DNA of 64,000 nucleotides. It comes from an uncultured Lachnospiraceae bacterium (GTDB lineage: Bacteria; Bacillota_A; Clostridia; Lachnospirales; Lachnospiraceae). This document shows, piece by piece, positions 30,479 to 38,225 of this stretch; the first letter of the stretch is position 1; each line of letters opens with the position of its first letter. The stretch covers positions 31,383-95,382 of the forward strand of contig CATOMC010000007.1 in NCBI GenBank assembly GCA_951801245.1, written 5' to 3'. The notes beneath the pieces are model-generated. The model ran no database searches. It worked only from the letters and a program-made list of their open reading frames with translations, and was not told the DNA's origin. Position numbers and translations under genes: made by a program.

Positions 30479-33199
30479 ATGGGAAAAAGGGAAAAGAAAG
30501 AGAGTAAACCGAGGAGAGAAAGTAAGCCGAGAGGAACGAAAAGCGGCGTCAGAACAATCTGCCGTATCCTGCAGCATATGATGCTGGCCGTCATGGCGCT
30601 TGCGCTGGTGGTGCTTGTGACATGTACTACGGTACGGATTGAGAGATTTCACAGTGACGGAAGCTACGACAGTTATACCGGGTATATGAATTACGCCGGA
30701 AGAGAGAAAGATTTTGAAGACTCAGAATTGTTCAATACATTATTTGGTTATGCCATGGCGGATATCATCCGTTTTGGCGTGGTGAGCAGTCAGTTGGAGA
30801 CAGAAGAAGTGTTTGACGGCAGTAAGGTGGTGGATGTGACTGCCTACAATTACCGGGATATCGGACTGCCGGAACAGTATGTGACGGCAAACTATTATCT
30901 GGAAGATCTGCTCAAATGGGCGAACTATGGATTCGAGTATACCCCCACAAACATGACTAGAGAGCAGGCGGATAAGTTCTTAGCACCGATGACAAAGGTC
31001 ACTTCCGTAGACCCTAAGAGCAAGTATTATAATACATCGGATGCAAATTATCTGAAATCCGATATTCAAAGTTATACTTTTGTGAATGATGTATCTGCCA
31101 ATCAGATTCTGACGCCGGGAAACGGGGACGGAGACGGTTTTGTGTCGGACTATCAGCCGGCGAGTGAATTAAGCATGCTGGAAGAAGTCGAACAGCAGGT
31201 GAGCAGCATGGATGAAGACGGTGTGCCGGTGTATACCTATGAAGTGATGGTGAACCGCTATAAAACCATAGAAGGTAAAAATCTGGAAGAATATGTGTCT
31301 GACTGGACACTTTACAGTGATCTGTGTGAGAGTGTTAAAAACGCTGCAGAAAACCTTGCTTACAACTATAATGAGTATATGAATTATCGTGATTATTATA
31401 GTATGGATAATTCCAATGTGCGTTATCTGATTGCCAAGACAGTAGGCGATGATGTCCAGTATTACAGCAATATGGAACCGGGAAGCACTTACAGAGATTC
31501 CGTTCTTCAAATGATGGAGGAGTTTACCGAAGCGGAAGGCAGCGTGACGGTGCCGCATGAAAAGTTCATCTATTACAGTCCTTCCGAAATGATCTATGAG
31601 ACCAATACGACCATTGAAGAGAGTACGATCCGTAAGATCTTGCAGAGTTATGATTATGCGTATCCGGAGACGGTGAAGATATGGATCAATGTGGATACTT
31701 CTTATCCCGTGAAAGATGCTTTCACACAGGGAGCAGAATATATGCCCTATCTGTGGCAGTGGATGGTTGTTCTTCTGGCGGCAGGTATCTTGTATCTGAT
31801 ACTGTTTGGCTATCAGACTGCGGTGACAGGACGGAGTGTAGATGGGGAAGGCAATACATATATCAGCCTGAAAGCCTTCGATAAGATTCCCACTGAGGCA
31901 GCGCTGTTGACGGCAGGCGGTGTGGCGGTGCTTGTGACATGGGCGATTATCGTGGTCACAGAACTGGCCGGTGTGGATATTACGGATATGGCATATTGCA
32001 GGGATGTGATTCATGAGGATTGGTTTAAAGCGCTTATACTGGGCATCGCATTCGTGGCGGACGTGGTCCTTACTTTCTTTTTCCACAGTCTGGTCAGAAG
32101 GATCAAGGCCAGAACCCTATGGAAGAACAGCTACTTGTACAGACTTTTGTGCCGGGCGAAGAAGTTTGCATGGAATGTGTATGACAACGGCAGTATCGTC
32201 ATTCGGACATGGATTCCTTACGGGATATTTATGGGCTTTAATCTGTTCATGGTTCTGTGGGCTGTCGAAGCTGGCAATTTGTTCGTGCTCTTTATCGCAG
32301 TGATCATAGATGTTCTGATGGGAATTCTGCTCTATAAGGATACGAAGGAACGTCAGGGCATTGTGAAGGGCATCGAGACCATTGCAGGCGGGGAAGTAGA
32401 TCACCAGATAGACACCGGCGAGTTGCATGGGGATAACCTGACCCTTGCCAACTCTGTAAACAGCATCGGCAAGGGGATTAAGGAGGCGGTGGAGATCAGC
32501 ATGAAGGATGAGCGTATGAAAGCCGACCTGATCACCAACGTGTCTCACGATATCAAGACGCCGCTCACTTCCATCATCAACTATGTGGATCTCATCAAGA
32601 GAGAGCAGGTGGACAATGAAAAGGTACAGAATTATATCCGTGTGCTGGATGAAAAATCTCAGCACTTAAAACAACTGACGGACGATCTGGTGGAAGCCAG
32701 TAAGATCACTTCCGGAAATATCAACCTGAACTTTGAGCGGATCAATCTGACGGAACTGATGAATCAGACTCTTGGGGAGTTCTCCGAGAAGTTTGAGCAG
32801 AAGGATCTGACTACGGTGATGAATGTGAATACCCAGGAGTCCGTGATCGAAGCGGACAGCCGCAGGATCTGGCGGGTGATGGAGAACCTGTTTAATAACA
32901 TCTATAAGTATGCAATGCCAGGCACCCGCGTGTATGTGAGCATAGACAGGCGGCGGGATGCGGCGGAAATCATAGTATCCATCAAAAATATTTCCGCTTC
33001 GCCGTTAAACTGCAATGCGGAGGAACTGACGGAGCGCTTTATCCGGGGAGATGTGTCCCGGACGACAGAAGGAAGCGGGCTTGGACTGTCCATCGCCAAG
33101 AATCTGACGGAGGCGCAGAAGGGTACTTTTGAGATTCAACTGGATGGGGATCTGTTTAAAGTACTGCTGACGTTCCCGGCGGCGGGAAGCCAGGGGTAG
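30479..33199 (+). CDS. Sensor histidine kinase with very large ectodomain
   Basis: A 906-residue membrane kinase partnering the upstream response regulator. After a basic tail, helix 1 spans about residues 33-52. An ectodomain of about 365 residues follows, rich in Tyr and acidic residues. Then come about five helices (near 425-445, 478-500, 517-540, 580-600 and 601-620), a HAMP-like linker, the dimerisation helix with phosphoacceptor His690 (NVSHDIKTPLTSIINYV), N box NLFNNIYKYA and the ATP lid GSGLGLSIAKN. The G1 box DxGxG is replaced by a KNISASPLN-type sequence, as in many Lachnospiraceae kinases. The ligand is unknown. Confidence 0.9.
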   Translation: MGKREKKESKPRRESKPRGTKSGVRTICRILQHMMLAVMALALVVLVTCTTVRIERFHSDGSYDSYTGYMNYAGREKDFEDSELFNTLFGYAMADIIRFGVVSSQLETEEVFDGSKVVDVTAYNYRDIGLPEQYVTANYYLEDLLKWANYGFEYTPTNMTREQADKFLAPMTKVTSVDPKSKYYNTSDANYLKSDIQSYTFVNDVSANQILTPGNGDGDGFVSDYQPASELSMLEEVEQQVSSMDEDGVPVYTYEVMVNRYKTIEGKNLEEYVSDWTLYSDLCESVKNAAENLAYNYNEYMNYRDYYSMDNSNVRYLIAKTVGDDVQYYSNMEPGSTYRDSVLQMMEEFTEAEGSVTVPHEKFIYYSPSEMIYETNTTIEESTIRKILQSYDYAYPETVKIWINVDTSYPVKDAFTQGAEYMPYLWQWMVVLLAAGILYLILFGYQTAVTGRSVDGEGNTYISLKAFDKIPTEAALLTAGGVAVLVTWAIIVVTELAGVDITDMAYCRDVIHEDWFKALILGIAFVADVVLTFFFHSLVRRIKARTLWKNSYLYRLLCRAKKFAWNVYDNGSIVIRTWIPYGIFMGFNLFMVLWAVEAGNLFVLFIAVIIDVLMGILLYKDTKERQGIVKGIETIAGGEVDHQIDTGELHGDNLTLANSVNSIGKGIKEAVEISMKDERMKADLITNVSHDIKTPLTSIINYVDLIKREQVDNEKVQNYIRVLDEKSQHLKQLTDDLVEASKITSGNINLNFERINLTELMNQTLGEFSEKFEQKDLTTVMNVNTQESVIEADSRRIWRVMENLFNNIYKYAMPGTRVYVSIDRRRDAAEIIVSIKNISASPLNCNAEELTERFIRGDVSRTTEGSGLGLSIAKNLTEAQKGTFEIQLDGDLFKVLLTFPAAGSQG

Positions 33200-33226
33200 T
33201 CATACACCTTTTGTACGAGTATCTTT

Positions 33227-33529
33227 ATGTGGCAGGGGTATTTGCATGGAAGGGGTATAAGAGCCTTCTCGCTTGCGCAGATGCACTATCCGGCGGCAGT
33301 CTCTGAGATTTTGGGGATGGGATTCTTGCATGACAAAAACAACCCGATTTCTTACGGGATGGGTATTTTGAACTGACAAACGGATTTGCTTCAAAGCGTG
33401 AAGCAGGACTGGATGAAAATGGTTCAGCTTATGATGAAAGATTATATGGAGGCAGGATTATTTAAGCAGTCTTTGGACGGGAAGGGATTGCTGGGGATAT
33501 TTGAGAGGTATGCGCAGACTTCCTTATAA
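33227..33529 (+). pseudogene. Unidentified gene remnant with in-frame TGA
   Basis: ATG 33227 opens 49 codons (MWQGYLHGRGIRAFSLAQ, MGFLHDKNNPISYGMGILN), then TGA at 33374-33376, then the same frame continues 50 codons (QTDLLQSVKQDWMKMVQLMM, AGLFKQSLDGKGLLGIFERY) to TAA. The second half reads like a genuine helical protein end, so a nonsense mutation in a decaying gene is the simplest view. I do not recognise the family. Nothing else is seen between the histidine kinase and the prs terminator. Confidence 0.45.
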
Positions 33530-33667
33530 GAAAATGGGCCAGTCAAGTATCCCCGGTTTCCAATAGAACGCATAGACAAAAAGTTATCATTCTGCTTTTA
33601 CAAAAAGTGCTCCTAAAATCTAAAGATTACAATACACTCTCCAAAGAAGAACTTTCCTATAAAAAAT

Positions 33668-33704
33668 AAGACAGACGCTTTGCACCGTGCAAGGCATCTG
33701 TCTT
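33668..33704 (-). terminator. Terminator of prs, possibly bidirectional
   Basis: AAGACAGACGCTTTGCAC and GTGCAAGGCATCTGTCTT pair almost fully with two G-U positions. On the minus strand the stem is followed by a T-rich tract (A run 33661-33666); on the plus strand by CTTTACT. Confidence 0.8.
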
Positions 33705-33741
33705 TACTATAATATGGTAAACCATTACATATATATTGTAT

Positions 33742-34935
33742 TTACATATCCAGCCCGCTCATCTCCCGGTTATTATACTTTGCGAGTATCTGGTGAATCT
33801 TATCGGTAGGGGTATAAATATTGGCCATGGAAGCATCATGGTTCATAAAATCAATGATAGACGCTATGAACTTGCTCATATCGGCTTCTATGTAGTAGGG
33901 CTTTTCTTTCAGTTCCGGTGGCTGATAGCAAAGGTTGGTGGTCACGATCCCGTCAATAAAGCATTGTTCGTAAGCCGCATCGAAAGCATCCAGGCCGTCT
34001 GTAAAGAGGCCGAAAGTACAGCAGATAAATACCCGTTTGGCATTCATTTTTTTAAGCTGCTTGGCGGTGTCTATCATACTGCCGCCGGAAGAGATCATGT
34101 CGTCGATGACGATCACGTCCTTGCCGTCGATGTTATCTCCCAGGAATTCGTGGGCAACGATAGGATTTTTACCGCCGATCATGGTAGAGTAGTCTCTTCG
34201 TTTGTAGAACATACCTGTGTCCACCCCGAGTACGTTGGCAAAGTATACGGCTCTGTCGAGGGCGCCTTCATCAGGGCTTATGACGATGGTATGCTCTTTG
34301 TCAATGATCAGGTTTTTCTCCATGCGGAGCAAAGCCTGTATGAACTGATAGGGTGGTGTGAAATTATCAAATCCCTTAATGGGAACGGAATTTTGAACCC
34401 GCGGGTCATGGGCATCGAAGGTGATAAAATTCGATACTCCCATATCCATCAGTTCTTTGATGGCGTAGGCACAGTCTAAGGACTCTCTGCCGTTTCTCTT
34501 GTGCTGTCTGCCCTCATAGAGGAAGGGCATGATCACATTGATGCGGTGTGCCTTGCCGTTTATGGCGGAGATGATCCTTTTTAAATCCTGGTAGTGGTCG
34601 TCAGGTGACATATGGTTTGTAAAACCATTCATGGTGTAGGTGATGCTGTGGTTACAGACATCGATCAGAATAAAGATATCTTTGCCGCGGACAGAATCGT
34701 TCAGAATCGCCTTGCCTTCGCCGCTTCCGAAGCGCGGGCAGGCTACCTCCATCAGATAGTTGTCCTCCATATAGCCATGAAAGGCGGGGTCGTTTTTGAC
34801 ACTGTTATTGAGATTTTTGCGGTAGTCCACGAGATGGCTGTTGACTTTCTCAGCCAGTGGAAGGGCGGATTTGTCAGTGAGAATCTTAACCGGCGCTACC
34901 GGCATGGAATGTTCCAGTTGTTCTGTATTAGGCAT
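33742..34935 (-). CDS. prs: Ribose-phosphate pyrophosphokinase, long divergent form
   Basis: PRPP synthetase makes the activated ribose for nucleotides, histidine and tryptophan. At 397 residues it exceeds the usual 315: there is an extra N-terminal region and internal insertions. The PRPP loop DVIVIDDMISSGGSMIDTA, the flexible-loop region FYKRRDY and FDAHDPRVQ are present, and the MP-FLYEGRQHKR segment replaces the standard MPYxxYARQDR. AGGAGGACAAA precedes the ATG at 34935. It is the Clostridial divergent type, often in addition to a canonical Prs; ADP/GDP regulation may differ. Confidence 0.9.
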   Translation of the reverse strand: MPNTEQLEHSMPVAPVKILTDKSALPLAEKVNSHLVDYRKNLNNSVKNDPAFHGYMEDNYLMEVACPRFGSGEGKAILNDSVRGKDIFILIDVCNHSITYTMNGFTNHMSPDDHYQDLKRIISAINGKAHRINVIMPFLYEGRQHKRNGRESLDCAYAIKELMDMGVSNFITFDAHDPRVQNSVPIKGFDNFTPPYQFIQALLRMEKNLIIDKEHTIVISPDEGALDRAVYFANVLGVDTGMFYKRRDYSTMIGGKNPIVAHEFLGDNIDGKDVIVIDDMISSGGSMIDTAKQLKKMNAKRVFICCTFGLFTDGLDAFDAAYEQCFIDGIVTTNLCYQPPELKEKPYYIEADMSKFIASIIDFMNHDASMANIYTPTDKIHQILAKYNNREMSGLDM

Positions 34936-35004
34936 TTTGTCCTCCTGTATAAAATGAACTGTACAGACTAAGAGTTGACTTTCAATGTCTTTAGGTTCTC
35001 TTTT

Positions 35005-35033
35005 TTTATATCATTATGCTAGTGACACGTCAA
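35005..35033 (-). promoter_or_regulatory. Promoter of prs
   Basis: On the minus strand TTGACG (35033-35028) and TATAAA (35010-35005) are 17 bases apart, about 70 bases upstream of the prs start. Confidence 0.75.
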
Positions 35034-35102
35034 GAAATTTCTAGTAAAATAAGAAAGAAACAAGTATTCTGAATGAAACGGTACAGATATCTGCGCACTT
35101 AC

Positions 35103-35131
35103 TTTACAAGTGAATGCAGATGTTGTAAAAT
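35103..35131 (+). promoter_or_regulatory. Promoter of the der-plsY-gpsA operon
   Basis: TTTACA (35103-35108) and TAAAAT (35126-35131) are 17 bases apart, 33 bases before the der start codon. It is divergent from the prs promoter. Confidence 0.65.
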
Positions 35132-35164
35132 CAAGCGGTATCGTTGACAGACATGGAGGAAATT

Positions 35165-36502
35165 ATGGATAAGAAACATTCCAAGCCGATCGTGGCGGTG
35201 GTGGGGCGTCCCAATGTGGGCAAGTCAACACTGTTTAACGCGCTGGCTGGTGAAAATATATCGATTGTAAAAGACACGCCGGGTATTACAAGGGATAGGA
35301 TTTATGCGGATGTTACCTGGCTTACGATGAACTTTACGCTGATAGATACCGGCGGTATAGAGCCAGAGAGTAAAGACATCATTCTTTCTCAGATGCGTGA
35401 GCAGGCACAGATCGCTATCGATACGGCAGATGTGATCATCTTTCTGGTAGATGTGAAACAGGGACTGCAGGATGCGGATTCCAAAGTGGCGGACATGCTC
35501 AGACGATCCAGGAAGCCTGTGATACTGGCAGTCAATAAGGTGGATGACTTTAAGAAGTATATGGCGGATGTCTATGAGTTCTATAACCTGGGCATTGGTG
35601 AGCCTTTTCCGATCTCTTCAGTGAACCGTCTGGGATTTGGGGAGTTGTTGGACGAAGTGACATCGTATTTCGATAAGGAAGCGGCCGAAGAGGAAGAAGA
35701 TGACCGGGTCAGAGTTGCGATTATCGGCAAACCGAACGTGGGAAAATCTTCTATCATTAACCGCCTGATCGGAGAAAACCGTCTGATCGTATCGGATATC
35801 GCAGGTACTACCAGAGATGCCATTGACACGGAGATCACCCATAATGGAAAGGATTATGTGTTCATCGACACGGCGGGGCTTCGCAGGAAGAATAAGATCA
35901 AAGAAGAACTGGAACGATATATGATTATCCGGACAGTGACGGCAGTAGAGCGGGCGGATATCGCGGTGCTGGTCATAGACGCGACAGAGGGCGTGACGGA
36001 GCAGGATGCCAAGATCGCGGGAATCGCCCATGACCGTGGCAAGGCAGTTATCATTGCGGTCAATAAATGGGATGCTGTGGAGAAGAATGACAAGACGGTC
36101 AAGGAGTATACGCAGAAGATTCGGCAGGTGCTCTCCTATATGCCCTATGCGGAGATCATGTTTATCTCGGCCGTGAGCGGACAGCGGCTCATCAAGCTTT
36201 ATGATATGATTGATGTGGTGTACGAGAATCACTCCATGCGCGTGGCAACGGGTGTGCTCAATGAGATCATGGCGGAGGCGGTAGCTTTGCAGCAGCCTCC
36301 GTCCGATAAGGGAAAGAGACTGCGGCTTTATTATATCACCCAGGCGGCAGTGAAACCGCCTACCTTTGTGATCTTTGTGAACGATAAGGAATTGATGCAT
36401 TTTTCTTATCAGCGTTATCTGGAGAACCAGATCAGAGATACCTTTGGATTTGTGGGAACGCCCCTTAAATTTATTATCAGGGAGAGAAAGGAAAACAAAT
36501 AA
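35165..36502 (+). CDS. der: Ribosome biogenesis GTPase Der (EngA)
   Basis: A 445-residue double GTPase essential for 50S maturation. Both G domains are complete: first GRPNVGKSTLFN, DTPGITRDR, DTGG and NKVD; second GKPNVGKSSIINRL, DIAGTTRDAIDTE, DTAGLRRK and NKWD. A KH-like C-terminal domain ends in FGFVGTPLKFIIRERK. ATG 35165 has GGAGGA just upstream and gives the usual KPIVAVVGRPNVG start. plsY starts two bases after the stop. Confidence 0.98.
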   Translation: MDKKHSKPIVAVVGRPNVGKSTLFNALAGENISIVKDTPGITRDRIYADVTWLTMNFTLIDTGGIEPESKDIILSQMREQAQIAIDTADVIIFLVDVKQGLQDADSKVADMLRRSRKPVILAVNKVDDFKKYMADVYEFYNLGIGEPFPISSVNRLGFGELLDEVTSYFDKEAAEEEEDDRVRVAIIGKPNVGKSSIINRLIGENRLIVSDIAGTTRDAIDTEITHNGKDYVFIDTAGLRRKNKIKEELERYMIIRTVTAVERADIAVLVIDATEGVTEQDAKIAGIAHDRGKAVIIAVNKWDAVEKNDKTVKEYTQKIRQVLSYMPYAEIMFISAVSGQRLIKLYDMIDVVYENHSMRVATGVLNEIMAEAVALQQPPSDKGKRLRLYYITQAAVKPPTFVIFVNDKELMHFSYQRYLENQIRDTFGFVGTPLKFIIRERKENK

Positions 36503-36504
36503 AA

Positions 36505-37176
36505 GTGGAACGGATTATTTGCGTACTGATCGGATATGTGTTTGGATTGTTCCAGACCGCATATATTTATGGAAGACTGCACGGCATCGATATTAGAAAT
36601 TATGGAAGCGGCAATGCGGGCACCACCAATACCCTGCGGGTCTTTGGCACAAAAGCGGGCCTTCTGGTGCTTGTGGGCGATATCATGAAATGTATCCTTG
36701 CGGTGGTACTTGTAAGTTATCTCTTCGGTAATTCTCATCCGGACATGGTTTACCTGCTTAAGATGTATGCGGCGATGGGAGCGATCATCGGACATAATTT
36801 TCCTTTTTATCTGAAATTTAAAGGAGGCAAGGGGATTGCCGCCACGGCGGGACTGATCTTATCGTTTCATCCCTATTTGATTCCGGTAGGTGTGATCTTA
36901 TTCTTTGGAGTGTTTTTTACCACCCATTATGTATCGCTTGGATCGCTTCTGGTGTATCTTGGCTTTATGGTGGAGCTGGTGATCCTGGGGCAGAACGGTG
37001 TCTTTGGCATGACACAGGCATATCTGAATGAACTGTATGTGCTGGCAGGTTTTTTGACGATCATGGCATACTATAAACACAGGGAAAATATCAAGCGACT
37101 TCTTAGCGGTACGGAAAGAAAGACTTATCTGACGCATAAGAATAAAGGAGTTGAAGAAAACAGGAAGAAAGGTTGA
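36505..37176 (+). CDS. plsY: Glycerol-3-phosphate acyltransferase PlsY
   Basis: Membrane enzyme using acyl phosphate from PlsX to acylate glycerol 3-phosphate. The 223 residues have about five helices and the three conserved motifs: GSGNAGTTNTLRVFG, GHNFPFYLKFKGGKGIA and the later HRENIKRLL. The start is GTG 36505, with AAAGGA about 11 bases upstream, right behind der. The C-terminal 25 residues are a charged tail longer than in most relatives. gpsA, which makes its acceptor substrate, follows after 11 bases. Confidence 0.95.
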   Translation: MERIICVLIGYVFGLFQTAYIYGRLHGIDIRNYGSGNAGTTNTLRVFGTKAGLLVLVGDIMKCILAVVLVSYLFGNSHPDMVYLLKMYAAMGAIIGHNFPFYLKFKGGKGIAATAGLILSFHPYLIPVGVILFFGVFFTTHYVSLGSLLVYLGFMVELVILGQNGVFGMTQAYLNELYVLAGFLTIMAYYKHRENIKRLLSGTERKTYLTHKNKGVEENRKKG

Positions 37177-37187
37177 GGTGAAAGGTC

Positions 37188-38213
37188 ATGGCAGATATCA
37201 GTATCATAGGTGCGGGAAGCTGGGGAACGGCGTTGGCAGTGCTGCTTCATAAGAATGGACATAAAGTCACGGTCTGGTCCATCGTGGAGGCGGAGATCGC
37301 CATGCTTCGGGAGGAACATGAGCACAAAGATAAGCTGCCCGGAGTCAGGCTGCCGGAAGATATGGTATTTACCACCAATCTGGAGGAAGCGGTTCAGGAT
37401 AAAGAGGTATTGGTTCTGGCGGTGCCTTCTCCCTATACCAGAGCGACAGCTCATAACATGGCGCCTTTTGTAAAGGAAGGGCAGATCATCGTAAATGTGG
37501 CGAAGGGCATCGAGGAGAGCAGTCTTTTGACGCTGTCCCAGGTCATTGAAGAAGAGATTCCGCAGGCTGTGGTGGCAGTCCTTTCCGGACCTTCTCATGC
37601 AGAGGAGGTGGGCAGGGGAATCCCCACAACGATCGTGGTCGGTGCCAGGAAGAAGGCTACGGCGGAGTATTTGCAGAATATTTTCATGAATGAAGTATTC
37701 CGTGTGTATATCAGCCCCGATATGCTGGGCATCGAACTGGGGGCGGCGCTGAAAAATGTGGTGGCGCTGGCGGCAGGTATTGCCGATGGACTGGGATACG
37801 GGGATAATACGAAGGCGGCACTCATTACCAGAGGGATCGCAGAGATTGCAAGGCTCGGCATGGCCATGGGCGGTAAGATCGAGACGTTCAGCGGACTGAC
37901 CGGGATCGGCGATCTGATCGTAACCTGTGCTTCCATGCATTCCAGAAACCGCCGTGCCGGTATCCTGATCGGCAAAGGATATACCATGGAACAGGCCATG
38001 GATGAGGTAAAGATGGTAGTGGAAGGTGTTTATTCGGCCAAGGCGGCCATGGGACTTGCCGCCAGGTATCATGTACAGCTTCCCATCATTGAACAGGTAA
38101 ACGGTATTCTCTTTGAGGGTATTTCAGGGGCTGAGGCTGTGAAGAATCTGATGCTTCGGGATAAGAAGATCGAGAACCCGCTCATCCCGTGGGATGAAGA
38201 AGATGCATGTTAA
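37188..38213 (+). CDS. gpsA: Glycerol-3-phosphate dehydrogenase [NAD(P)+]
   Basis: Reduces dihydroxyacetone phosphate to sn-glycerol 3-phosphate, the backbone of phospholipids. The 341 residues have the Rossmann motif GAGSWGTALAVLLHKNGH, AVPSPYTRATAHNM, the VLSGPSHAEEVGRGIPT loop and the catalytic-Lys region LKNVVALAAGIADGLGYGDNTKAAL. It forms a phospholipid module with plsY, and with plsX-acpP elsewhere in the window. The fapA-like gene starts 12 bases after it. Confidence 0.97.
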   Translation: MADISIIGAGSWGTALAVLLHKNGHKVTVWSIVEAEIAMLREEHEHKDKLPGVRLPEDMVFTTNLEEAVQDKEVLVLAVPSPYTRATAHNMAPFVKEGQIIVNVAKGIEESSLLTLSQVIEEEIPQAVVAVLSGPSHAEEVGRGIPTTIVVGARKKATAEYLQNIFMNEVFRVYISPDMLGIELGAALKNVVALAAGIADGLGYGDNTKAALITRGIAEIARLGMAMGGKIETFSGLTGIGDLIVTCASMHSRNRRAGILIGKGYTMEQAMDEVKMVVEGVYSAKAAMGLAARYHVQLPIIEQVNGILFEGISGAEAVKNLMLRDKKIENPLIPWDEEDAC

Positions 38214-38225
38214 CGGCAGGAAAGC

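Noticed and set aside
31169..32086. Minus-strand frame of 305 codons opposite the histidine kinase
   Set aside because: His/Ile-rich antisense composition without motifs; it lies inside a gene with a verified kinase core.
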